Origin: Pseudanabaena sp. CAN_BIN31
Lineage (GTDB): Bacteria > Cyanobacteriota > Cyanobacteriia > Pseudanabaenales > Pseudanabaenaceae
Assembly (NCBI GenBank): GCA_026785865.1
Contig: JAJAZG010000312.1
Location: 1 to 12,554 of the forward strand
Direction of reading: 5' to 3'
Length of the DNA stretch: 12,554 nt
Below the pieces are notes generated by a model. It was not told where the DNA came from. It saw nothing but the letters and a program-made list of their open reading frames with translations, and did no database searches. Shown here in pieces: positions 1 through 6,106 of the stretch. A program made the position numbers and the translations under genes. The number at the start of each line of letters is the position of its first letter. The first letter of the stretch is position 1.

Positions 1-164
1 ATTCTATCCTAAATCCACGAACTTTAAAATAGTGAAGGAAGAGGACTTTCAGAAGATTGTGAATTTGATCAACCATCGACCAAGAAAATCTCTTGGCTAT
101 CGCACGCCTCATGAAGTATTCTTTGGGGCATCAGAACCTGTTGCACTTCAAGTTTGAATTGGCG
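1..164 (+). mobile_element. Right end of an IS30-family insertion sequence
   Basis: Only the last part of the element lies in the window; the rest is beyond the left edge. It carries the transposase 3' end. Its right boundary is inferred from where the reading frame of the interrupted HNH gene on the minus strand resumes, at the AAA (Lys) codon 168-166. The element therefore ends at about 160-165. The exact terminal inverted repeat cannot be fixed without the left end. The insertion removed the 3' end of the HNH gene. Confidence 0.75.
2..157 (+). CDS. IS30-family transposase, C-terminal fragment
   Basis: This is the last 51 codons of a DDE transposase, open at the left edge and ending in TGA at 155-157. 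The translation contains FYPKSTNF near its start and NHRPRKSLGYRTPHEVFFG further on. This is the diagnostic IS30-family C-terminal signature (RPRKxLGYxTPxEVF), which follows the catalytic Glu of the DDE triad. The Glu itself should lie just left of the window. The visible part has no stop or frameshift, so the transposase may be intact. The family call is confident. Activity cannot be judged from this fragment. Confidence 0.9.
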   Translation, partial: FYPKSTNFKIVKEEDFQKIVNLINHRPRKSLGYRTPHEVFFGASEPVALQV

Positions 165-363
165 CTTTAAAGTTGTTGCACAATCGACAGGCAAGCCATA
201 GGTTCTTTTCGTCATCTGTTCCGCCTGTTGCCTTGGCAATAATATGATCGATTTCTAGTATTCCCAAAACATATTTTTGCAAGCTATGACACTAGCCACA
301 TTGGTCTTGAGCTTCAAACCGTACTCTGGCTCTAACTTCTTCGGAAATCCTAGCGCTGCTCAT
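165..363 (-). pseudogene. HNH endonuclease, broken by a nonsense codon and an IS30 insertion
   Basis: Reading leftwards from ATG 363-361, the frame gives MSSARISEEVRARVRF and runs to QDQCG, then a TAG at 294-292. The same frame continues with LEIDHIIAKATGGTDDEKNLW and ACRLCNNFK. This is the core of a common cyanobacterial HNH family (EIDHI plus the second CxxC and the final Asn block). In relatives the codon after CG is normally Tyr, so TAG is one base from TAT/TAC. Homology stops at Lys66 (168-166), where IS sequence starts. The ATG overlaps the stop of the upstream small gene by ATGA, as in intact pairs. HNH proteins cut nucleic acid with a single metal ion; this copy should be inactive unless the stop is read through. 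Confidence 0.8.
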
Positions 364-806
364 AAACTCAATGGTTGCCGCAGTCCACGTTTGACGCTTT
401 CATTCAGGGCTTGGGCTTTTCGCATTAGTCCTGCTTGATAAATTTCCATTAACATTTCTAGTTCAGATTGCTCGGTTGTGGTTATGGCTCTTTCTTGTTG
501 AATTTGGAGGAGTTGGCTTAATCTTTGGTCTTGAGATGATTCCATCTGAAGTTCGGTGAGGGCGATTATTTAATTGTCGCTTAGGGTTGATATGGGTGGG
601 ATGTTTAAATTAGGCTCATGTTGCAGTGATTCACTTTGAGTGTTGTTATAGTCTGATGTTTCGGTGTTGCGGACTAGATTTGTTGCTTTGTTGTTATCTA
701 AAATGCTGAAGAGGTCAGTTAGTAATTTGTCTCTTAATAACAATCTATCTTCGTTGGGAAGAGATTGGATTACTTGAACGATTGAGTCAACTAGTTTTGT
801 ATTCAT
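360..806 (-). pseudogene. HNH-associated small protein (antitoxin-like), split by an in-frame TAA
   Basis: Two short open frames, 806-570 (78 aa, MNTKLVDSIVQVIQSLP...) and 545-360 (61 aa, MESSQDQRLSQLL...), lie in the same frame. They are separated only by TAA (572-570) and eight sense codons encoding IIALTELQ. Read through, the segment LSDN-x-IIALTELQM followed by QERAITTTEQSELEMLMEIY and LMRKAQALNESVKRGL matches, from memory, the small proteins that cyanobacteria encode just before this HNH family. TAA is one change from GAA or AAA. A Shine-Dalgarno GGAG lies upstream of ATG 806. A role as partner or antitoxin of the HNH protein is inference from position. The alternative is two genuine small proteins, with the second starting at ATG 545. 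Confidence 0.65.
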
Positions 807-818
807 TGCTTCGCTCCT
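790..818. repeat. 29-base direct repeat, copy 1 (start region of the HNH partner gene)
   Basis: On the minus strand this covers the Shine-Dalgarno, ATG 806-804 and the first codons of the small antitoxin-like gene. It is identical at 28 of 29 positions to 1535-1563; the only difference is position 795 (T) against 1540 (A). Confidence 0.9.
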
Positions 819-881
819 ATCGATGATCGCTTAATCTCGTCAAGAGTTGGTGCGATGCTAGTTAAGGTTGTAATCATATCG

Positions 882-1226
882 TTATGTGATGTCTTCTAAA
901 AGTGGAGATAGGGCATTTAAGAGTGTAGGAATTGACTGTGATACGGTAATCCAGATTCTTTCTAAGTCTAATCCATCATAATCATGGATTAATTTGTCTC
1001 GCATCCTTGCCATAAGTGTCCAAGGTATGTTTGAGTATTGGTTTCGATATTCGTTGGATAGGCGTTTTGTTGCTTCGCCAATAATGGCAATTTGATACAT
1101 TACTGAGGATTGAGTTTTGCTGTCGTTGAAAAATGATTCGCGATCACATCCTTCTATATATTCGAGGATTCGCGATGCTGCTTGAGCGATATCTAGGATT
1201 GAGGCTTTGTCTCTATTTAATGGCAT
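882..1226 (-). CDS. hepT: HepT-like ribonuclease toxin
   Basis: This is a 114-residue all-helical protein of the HEPN superfamily. The catalytic motif Rx4HxY is complete: Arg76, His81 and Tyr83 in RDKLIHDYDGLDLERIW. In characterised MntA/HepT pairs, HepT is an RNase toxin and the Tyr of this motif is AMPylated by MntA, which silences it. The open frame extends upstream to a TTG at 1298, but the family starts near MPLNRDKASILDI. I therefore chose ATG 1226-1224; ATG 1232 is almost equally possible. Either start overlaps the end of mntA, implying translational coupling, and no separate Shine-Dalgarno is visible. The length fits the family. All key residues are present, so it should be active. 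Confidence 0.88.
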   Translation of the reverse strand: MPLNRDKASILDIAQAASRILEYIEGCDRESFFNDSKTQSSVMYQIAIIGEATKRLSNEYRNQYSNIPWTLMARMRDKLIHDYDGLDLERIWITVSQSIPTLLNALSPLLEDIT

Positions 1227-1551
1227 ATTCATTTGAGTAAATAGTTTTTGCTGTAGATAATATTTCTCGGCGACGTATCCAGTTTTGACTGCGTTCAATA
1301 GCTGGTTTGGTTAGTAGATCGACTTTTCTTGAGAAGATGTGTTCTAGTTCTTGGTTCATTTGTACGATGTCTAGTAATGACCAAGGGGCGTTGTCTATAA
1401 AGTTGATAAGGCAATCAATGTCGCTGTCGGGGCGAAAGTCTTCTCGCAATACGGAACCAAATAGAGCAAATTCTGTAATCTGCCAATGTTGACAAAATTC
1501 GCGAATCTGGGGCATGGGGAGGTTAATATTTGTGACTAGATTTGTATTCAT
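1213..1551 (-). CDS. mntA: MntA-like nucleotidyltransferase antitoxin
   Basis: This 112-residue minimal nucleotidyltransferase has the signature GSx10DxD at Gly32-Ser33 and Asp44/Asp46 (LFGSVLREDFRPDSDIDCLI). The third metal ligand is Asp78 in RKVDLL. In studied systems MntA transfers AMP from ATP to the HepT active-site Tyr and so neutralises it. The gene overlaps hepT and starts 36 bases after the NACHT stop, so all three may share one transcript. The start ATG 1551-1549 has a good Shine-Dalgarno (GGAG). The first codons (MNTNLV) and the leader sit inside a 29-base repeat shared with the unrelated small gene that starts at 806. Family members usually begin near the LPxPQIREFC segment, so this N-terminus may be grafted. 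Confidence 0.9.
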   Translation of the reverse strand: MNTNLVTNINLPMPQIREFCQHWQITEFALFGSVLREDFRPDSDIDCLINFIDNAPWSLLDIVQMNQELEHIFSRKVDLLTKPAIERSQNWIRRREILSTAKTIYSNEYAIK

Positions 1552-1563
1552 TGCTTCGCTCCT
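1535..1563. repeat. 29-base direct repeat, copy 2 (start region of mntA)
   Basis: On the minus strand this covers GGAG, the spacer, ATG 1551-1549 and the first codons of mntA. It matches copy 1 at 790-818 with one mismatch, although the two genes downstream are unrelated. Confidence 0.9.
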
Positions 1564-1587
1564 TGCTCAAAGGCTTGATTTACGAGA

Positions 1588-4179
1588 CTATTTGTAATTT
1601 TTACGTCTTTCAATTTCTGAGATTGGTAGTAGTAGGTTTGATCGTCTTTTCTCTTTCATTACCTGACTTGCATTTAATAAATCTGTAAGGTTTAAACACT
1701 CAGCTAAGATTGTATTTGCATTATAATAATCCTTAAGTACTTGACGGGCTTCTATAGTCATTCCGTTTTGTGGATTTTGCCAATCATGTCCAATCTGACG
1801 ATGCTCAATCATAACTTGTCGTAAGTTTTCTGCCCATAACTGACAAGTATTAGACTCATTCCAGCAATCATTATCAGTACCAAATGATTCTGGGATATTC
1901 CTTTCTAGTTCTTCGAGGCTAGTTCTTAATGAATGATGGTTGAGTCGTGCTGCTAGTTCAATTGCCTTTACGATGTAATGTCTTTCACGCAGAAGTTTTA
2001 CTGCACTTTTACGAATTTCAAAACGATCATTATTTAATGGAGAATAGTCGAACTGCACTGGGAGATCCTGTTCTAAAAGAGGCTCAATTAGACGATCAAG
2101 ATTTGTATAAAGGCCATTCCCTATATTCTTTTCTATTTCATCATCTTTGCGAATTGTCACTGCCAACATCATCTCTAATTGCCTATCAAGAAGTAATTCC
2201 TCCCCTATAGATATAGGAACAGAACAAGTATAAACTATTTCATTATAGTTATCTATAACTCCCTCAAAATATATAGCTCTAATTACTGATTCAGAATACT
2301 TAGTCTTTTTGTATAGATTTTGCGATTTCTTAAGTAAATTTATTAGAATATCCTGTAAATAGTCATGATTTATGACGATATTAGCTATTGCATCTTGCAT
2401 TTTCTGTAAAAAAATGCTGGGGTCAAACAACATTTCTACTGCAAACAAAAAGATTTCACGCCATTGGCGATCAGGAAGGTTAATAAACAGATTTTCAAAA
2501 TTTTCAGTACCATTTTCAATATGATTTACTATGTCCTTTGCTACAAGATATTCATGCCATGTCAAATGCCTAAAGCAGTATTCATTATTTTGCTTAGCCA
2601 ACAATCCACTTCTATCGACAACTTGTTTGTGTAAATCATTTTGTATGTCAGCAGACAAATTATTGTTATTCAAATATTGAATTTGATACCTTCTTAAATC
2701 GTTTTCAGAAAAATCTTTTTGCTCTTTAAAACTTTTTCTCGCTAAATAGCACAAAAAACTATTAAAGATATTTTCTGTGTAACCTACTTTATTACCTACC
2801 TCAGATACAATGTTTTTCTTTTCATTCCATTCACGCACCAAAATATTAAATGCATATTCATACATCTGATAACGTTTATCAGCAATCTTTCCATCTTTAA
2901 AAAATGATTTGCAAATAAGAGTAAGGTTGATAGGTGTTTTAGCCAATTCCTTTATATTGAATTTATTTTGCTCGTTAATTCTAGCAAGTAATTTTTCATA
3001 ATTTCTATCGATAGGAAAGTCAATTTCATTTTTACACTCTTGATAATATTGCTTGATGAAACTCCTTATTTCAGTATCATCTAAATCAAGAATATCAATA
3101 TATAAATATCTAGAATCATTGCGTTTTGCCGATGCCGATCTACAAGTAATCACAGCCTTATTGCCAGAATGCTTTTGCAATATGAAATCATCAATATTTT
3201 TCTCTACTTTCTGTCTATAAATAGTCGGTACTTCATCTAATCCATCTAGTAAAAGTAATAAGATTCCTTTATTTAAAATTTGTTCTATCTCTTCTTGTGA
3301 AATCTTAATGAATTTTAAATTTTCAACGATCAAATCAAATATTGTTGATTCTTTATTGTCATGCCAATCTTCATTTCTGAGCTTAAAATAAAAAGGGACA
3401 AAGTTGGGGAATTTTTGACCTGTAATGCAAAGCATCGCTAAAAATTTTAAGGTGTTTGTCTTGCCTGAACCAGCTTTCCCCAACAAGGCAATTGGCTTTA
3501 TTTTTCTGTTTTGTACATAGTGACTGTCTATTCGCTCAACTAAAAGCATTCGTTGACCACTAGATCGACAATAAACATTAACATGAAAGTTTTCAACGTT
3601 TCTATGTTGTCCATCAGAAAATCGAATATCTTCGCATTGCATCTCTATCCAATTCTTGATTTTGTTGCGTACATTTTGCACTACGTTGCTTTCACTGAAA
3701 TCACTATCCTGTCCAATTAGCCCCAGTGATATTGTTTTGTTAGTGGTGATCGAACAATCAATATCTTCAGATTTTATTGGACTTGAGAGACGATCTCGTC
3801 CAAGTAGCTTAAGGTCTATGGATAGTGCGTTAGGAGCGATATTTTCGTTATTTGTTGAAGTTGAGGAGCGATCATCAGCGTTAATTTTGTCAATACGATC
3901 AGAAAACTCATCGTATATGTGAGGTCGAGTAACTTCTTCGGGAATATGAATTAGGCAAAGATCGAGCAATCTAAAACAATGGACTTTCTTAGTCCCCTTG
4001 GGTGCATGAATACCAAATGACTTAGCAATGTTTGCAATATTTCTACTTGCAGATGATCGATCAACTTTTCTGATTTCAGCAATTTCATCATCACTTTTGC
4101 TTTCCAAGAAATGCTGAAAATCAGTCTTTTGAGTCAATGTTAAATCGTTGCGTATACGATCAAACTTTACTTTATCCAT
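1588..4179 (-). CDS. NACHT-domain STAND NTPase with N-terminal HTH
   Basis: This is an 863-residue STAND NTPase. Numbering is from ATG 4179-4177, chosen because AGGGG lies eight to nine bases upstream; a GTG at 4194 would add five residues. In order: a helix-turn-helix (about 5-55, SDDEIAEIRKV then SRNIANIAKSFGI), a low-complexity linker (about 100-165), a conserved pre-NACHT segment (about 165-225), Walker A GKAGSGKT (234-241), Walker B LLLLLDGLDEVP (307-318), the sensor strand VITCRSAS, helical modules with RHLTWHEYLVA, and a C-terminal block (LRQVMIEHRQIGHDWQ... LLLPISEIERR). That block recurs in cyanobacterial NACHT proteins of this class. Bacterial NACHT proteins act in anti-phage defence as ATP-driven sensors. 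No nuclease, TIR or protease domain is visible, so any effector may be separate. mntA and hepT follow immediately. The gene is AT-rich and free of HIP1. Confidence 0.88.
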   Translation of the reverse strand: MDKVKFDRIRNDLTLTQKTDFQHFLESKSDDEIAEIRKVDRSSASRNIANIAKSFGIHAPKGTKKVHCFRLLDLCLIHIPEEVTRPHIYDEFSDRIDKINADDRSSTSTNNENIAPNALSIDLKLLGRDRLSSPIKSEDIDCSITTNKTISLGLIGQDSDFSESNVVQNVRNKIKNWIEMQCEDIRFSDGQHRNVENFHVNVYCRSSGQRMLLVERIDSHYVQNRKIKPIALLGKAGSGKTNTLKFLAMLCITGQKFPNFVPFYFKLRNEDWHDNKESTIFDLIVENLKFIKISQEEIEQILNKGILLLLLDGLDEVPTIYRQKVEKNIDDFILQKHSGNKAVITCRSASAKRNDSRYLYIDILDLDDTEIRSFIKQYYQECKNEIDFPIDRNYEKLLARINEQNKFNIKELAKTPINLTLICKSFFKDGKIADKRYQMYEYAFNILVREWNEKKNIVSEVGNKVGYTENIFNSFLCYLARKSFKEQKDFSENDLRRYQIQYLNNNNLSADIQNDLHKQVVDRSGLLAKQNNEYCFRHLTWHEYLVAKDIVNHIENGTENFENLFINLPDRQWREIFLFAVEMLFDPSIFLQKMQDAIANIVINHDYLQDILINLLKKSQNLYKKTKYSESVIRAIYFEGVIDNYNEIVYTCSVPISIGEELLLDRQLEMMLAVTIRKDDEIEKNIGNGLYTNLDRLIEPLLEQDLPVQFDYSPLNNDRFEIRKSAVKLLRERHYIVKAIELAARLNHHSLRTSLEELERNIPESFGTDNDCWNESNTCQLWAENLRQVMIEHRQIGHDWQNPQNGMTIEARQVLKDYYNANTILAECLNLTDLLNASQVMKEKRRSNLLLPISEIERRKNYK

Positions 4180-4212
4180 TTTTGCCCCTGCCACTAAGCT
4201 CTGAATACTGAC

Positions 4213-4252
4213 ACTACCTATGATACTATGAAGTTATGGGAAAGTTAAGCAA
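4213..4252. promoter_or_regulatory. Divergent, overlapping promoter region hicA / NACHT
   Basis: For hicA (plus), TATGAT at 4219-4224 is a good -10. It would start transcription about five bases before the ATG, giving a very short leader; no clear -35 is seen. For the NACHT gene (minus), TTGCTT (plus 4252-4247) and TAGTAT (plus 4228-4223) are separated by 18 bases, with a leader of about 35-40 bases. The two -10 elements overlap by two bases. A direct repeat CTATGA (4218-4223 and 4226-4231) lies across them and could bind HicB or the NACHT HTH. This is pattern reading only. Confidence 0.35.
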
Positions 4253-4499
4253 ACTAATCCAAAAGTTTTTAGCCAGTCCACCAGAGGTCAGGTTTGAGGA
4301 AGTCCGTACCCTGCTTGAAGGACTGGGATTTAGTGAGTTGCGGTCAAAAGGCAGTCATCACATTTTTCGAGACGAACTGGGTAGACAGTTAACCATACCC
4401 AAAACAAGCGGTCAGAAAGTCAAGCGTGTGTATGTGCTAAAAATTGTTGAACTTCTTAATTTAGAGGACTGGAAAGATGACAGTAGCGAAAATAAATAG
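4236..4499 (+). CDS. hicA: HicA-family mRNA interferase toxin
   Basis: This 87-residue protein has the small double-stranded-RNA-binding-like fold of HicA. Helix 1 is FEEVRTLLEGLGF, then LRSKGSHHIFRDELGR carries the catalytic His (His41, in the GSHxxF motif), followed by the strand QLTIPKTSG and the helix VKRVYVLKIVELL. HicA cleaves mRNA during translation and is held inactive by HicB. The 3' end overlaps hicB by 23 bases, the usual toxin-first order. The ATG at 4236 has no strong Shine-Dalgarno and may sit close to the 5' end of the transcript. The length is slightly above the usual 60-80 residues because of the N-terminal helix (KLSKLIQKFL). All family hallmarks are present. Confidence 0.9.
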   Translation: MGKLSKLIQKFLASPPEVRFEEVRTLLEGLGFSELRSKGSHHIFRDELGRQLTIPKTSGQKVKRVYVLKIVELLNLEDWKDDSSENK

Positions 4500-4875
4500 A
4501 TCCACTTCTCAAAGTCAGCCCCTCGACTATTATCTCCATCTCAACTATCCCATTAACTTCTATCCCGACCCTGATGGTGGCTATGTTGCGGAAATAAAAG
4601 ACTTAAATGGCTGCCTTTCTCAAGGCGATACCATCGAAGAAGCGGCGACTAATATCAATGAAGCCCGTGAACTATGGCTAGAAACCGCTTATGAACACGG
4701 TGATGAGATTCCCTTACCCAGTTTAGAAACTGACTATAGCGGTAAACTCATGCTGCGTATGCCCAAAGGTTTGCACCATCGCCTAGCGACCCTAGCCAAA
4801 ACCGAAGGTGTAAGCCTCAATCAATATCTCCTATTTTTGTTAAGTTCAGCAACAGGTAAAAAGGGAGAAAAATGA
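4477..4875 (+). CDS. hicB: HicB-family antitoxin
   Basis: This 132-residue antitoxin has two parts. Residues about 17-80 form the HicB partial RNase H-like fold, with the typical block FYPDPDGGYVAEIKDLNGC and then TIEEAATNINEA. Residues about 90-126 (LMLRMPKGLHHRLATLAKTE, then VSLNQYLLFLLSS) form a ribbon-helix-helix DNA-binding segment. The first part blocks HicA, and the second should bind the operator near 4213-4252 for autoregulation. It overlaps hicA by 23 bases and the DUF29 gene by four (ATGA), which points to coupled translation of all three. The 3' end has a diverged second copy just downstream, at 5321-5377. Confidence 0.92.
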   Translation: MTVAKINRSTSQSQPLDYYLHLNYPINFYPDPDGGYVAEIKDLNGCLSQGDTIEEAATNINEARELWLETAYEHGDEIPLPSLETDYSGKLMLRMPKGLHHRLATLAKTEGVSLNQYLLFLLSSATGKKGEK

Positions 4876-5330
4876 TGACTCAAGCAATGGTAAAACAGAC
4901 TCTCTATGACTCCGATCTCAACTTATGGTTAGAGACAGTTATCTCACAATTACGATCGCGTGATTTGCAGAATGTTGATATTGAAAATTTGATCGAGGAG
5001 TTAGAGGGTTTGGCAGGTAGAGATAAACGAGAGATCATTAGTAGACTCAAAACTTTACTTGAGCATATTCTCAAACGCTGCTATGTCGATATGCCTAATG
5101 AGTTTAGGGGATGGGAAGTAACAATTAGAACTCAAAGATTTGAATTAGAACAGATGCTAGAGCAGTCACCCAGTCTTAAACGTCATTTGATCGAATCAAT
5201 TGATAAATGTTTTAATGTCGCCCTCAAAGATGTACGGAGCGAATATTCTCAATATAAGTTCCCTAATACATGGCAATTTAGCCGCGATATTGAATCGGTT
5301 TTGAATCAAGAATTTTGGAAGAAGGGATAA
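4872..5330 (+). CDS. DUF29 family protein
   Basis: This 152-residue protein matches the DUF29 pattern abundant in cyanobacteria. LYDSDLNLWLETVISQLRS is followed by DIENLIEELEGLAGRDKREI, LLEHILKRCY, WEVTIRTQRFEL, SPSLKRHLIE and EFWKK near the end. The function of DUF29 is unknown; a helical bundle is expected. The start ATG (or the second ATG, 4875) overlaps the hicB stop, so it is cotranscribed with hicAB. The last codons are odd: the stop TAA at 5328-5330 is formed inside sequence that resembles the 3' end of a second hicB. The C-terminus after EFW may therefore be a recombination product. A role as a third component of the hicAB locus is only inferred from the overlap. Confidence 0.88.
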   Translation: MMTQAMVKQTLYDSDLNLWLETVISQLRSRDLQNVDIENLIEELEGLAGRDKREIISRLKTLLEHILKRCYVDMPNEFRGWEVTIRTQRFELEQMLEQSPSLKRHLIESIDKCFNVALKDVRSEYSQYKFPNTWQFSRDIESVLNQEFWKKG

Positions 5331-5377
5331 ACCTCAACCAATATCTATTATTTTTGCTAAGTTCATCTGCGGGTAAG
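5321..5377 (+). pseudogene. Vestigial 3' end of a second hicB
   Basis: In the frame starting GAA at 5321, the sequence reads EGINLNQYLLFLLSSSAGK, against EGVSLNQYLLFLLSSATGK at the C-terminus of hicB (4804-4860). By hand alignment about 45 of 57 bases agree, with several synonymous differences, so this is an older or different paralogue rather than a fresh duplication. It begins exactly at the end of the DUF29 gene and supplies that gene's stop codon. The frame remains open to TAA at about 5466, but the later residues show no family pattern. Nothing upstream of the RHH tail is left. Confidence 0.7.
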
Positions 5378-5392
5378 TCAGCGATGAACTCA

Positions 5393-5449
5393 TGTGCATT
5401 TTTGTCGTGCATTTATGCACATAAACCTAGAGTCAAGCATTTTTGCACA
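5393..5449. repeat. Cluster of TGTGCA/TGCACA half-sites with a short palindrome
   Basis: GTGCAT-TT-ATGCAC at 5407-5420 is a perfect 6+2+6 inverted repeat. TGTGCA at 5393-5398 and TGCACA at 5444-5449 form an outer inverted pair. The motif GCATTTTTG appears at both ends of the cluster (5396-5404 and 5438-5445 with small differences). There is no T-tract after a stable stem, so an intrinsic terminator is unlikely. An operator or a nested cruciform is possible. Confidence 0.45.
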
Positions 5450-5496
5450 TTCGTAACGAATCTCTAATGGATGATTTAGTGTCTTTGTAATCTCAA

Positions 5497-5525
5497 TTGC
5501 TTAGACAAGCGATCGAGTCTATTAA
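5497..5525 (+). promoter_or_regulatory. Candidate promoter of the CHAP gene
   Basis: TTGCTT (5497-5502) and TATTAA (5520-5525) are separated by 17 bases, a sigma-70-like arrangement. It would start transcription near 5532, about 22 bases before the CHAP ATG. The spacer carries an inverted repeat, TAGAC (5502-5506) and GTCTA (5517-5521), separated by 10 bases, which could be an operator overlapping the promoter. Confidence 0.4.
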
Positions 5526-5553
5526 AACTAACGTTATTTAGGATTGATGCATC

Positions 5554-5988
5554 ATGAATTTTCGCAATTTTTCTGCTCAATGTTTAGCAGCTTTAGCTGT
5601 TGCCTCTACTACTTTTGCAACCACTCCCTCAGCTTCTTGGAGTCAATCTCCTCCCAAAAGTGCCGAGTGCAACTGTGTTTTCTATGCGAGGTGGCGTGTT
5701 CCTTCTCTGCCCAGTGGTCTTACTCCCTATTCTGGGAAAAAGGCTATTATTAACCTTAAATCCTCTGACACACCAAGAAAAAATGATGTTGCTATTATCA
5801 ATAGTGGTTCATCCTACTATGACACGAAGCTGCGACGTACTATCGTGACTGGTCATGTTGCAGTTGTTGATGACGCGAAGAATGGGATTATCACTATCAG
5901 CGAGTCTAACTGGGGTGGATGTGGATTCCGAACTAGAAATGGGACTGCCAAAGATCTAAAGATTGATGGTTACTTTCGTCCTAAATAG
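5554..5988 (+). CDS. Secreted CHAP-domain protein (putative peptidoglycan amidase/peptidase)
   Basis: This 144-residue protein starts with a signal-peptide-like segment (residues about 1-27: basic start, then LAALAVASTTFATTPSA). The rest is a compact CHAP domain. The nucleophile is Cys41 in CNCVFYARW, DTPRKNDVAIIN is the conserved PxxGDVAxW-like strand, the catalytic His is His101 in TGHVAVVDD, and the polar third position is in ITISESNWGG (Glu117/Asn119). CHAP enzymes cut peptide or amide bonds in peptidoglycan, and export would place this one in the periplasm. AGGA lies about 10 bases before ATG 5554. There is no additional cell-wall-binding domain. A housekeeping cell-wall hydrolase is the simplest reading; a secreted toxin against neighbours is possible but unsupported. 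Confidence 0.82.
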   Translation: MNFRNFSAQCLAALAVASTTFATTPSASWSQSPPKSAECNCVFYARWRVPSLPSGLTPYSGKKAIINLKSSDTPRKNDVAIINSGSSYYDTKLRRTIVTGHVAVVDDAKNGIITISESNWGGCGFRTRNGTAKDLKIDGYFRPK

Positions 5989-6001
5989 ATAAGTAGAAAA
6001 C

Positions 6002-6052
6002 AAAGAGCGATCGCATATTTACGCCTCCGTAAAGCGCGATCGCTTTCTTTTT
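6002..6052 (+). terminator. Rho-independent terminator built from two HIP1 octamers
   Basis: AGCGATCGC (6006-6014) pairs with GCGATCGCT (6036-6044). An inner TTTACG/CGTAAA stem (6018-6023 with 6028-6033) can form above it. The right arm is followed by TTTCTTTTT. The hairpin lies 14-18 bases after the CHAP stop codon, and both arms contain an exact HIP1 site. Confidence 0.75.
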
Positions 6053-6106
6053 ATCACAACCTACAAACCTCATTAAGTAATAGAGGTAATTTAGAGGAAT
6101 TAAAAA

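Noticed and set aside
1216..1298. Longer HepT starting at TTG 1298
   Set aside because: The extra N-terminal residues lie wholly within mntA in another frame, the start is TTG, and HepT family members begin near the ATG at 1226/1232.
1947..3922. Plus-strand frames opposite the NACHT gene
   Set aside because: They are antisense shadows of a long conserved gene and have no motifs or ribosome sites.
5544..5848. Two other plus-strand frames inside the CHAP gene
   Set aside because: They show no domain pattern; the CHAP frame explains the region with catalytic residues in order and a signal peptide.
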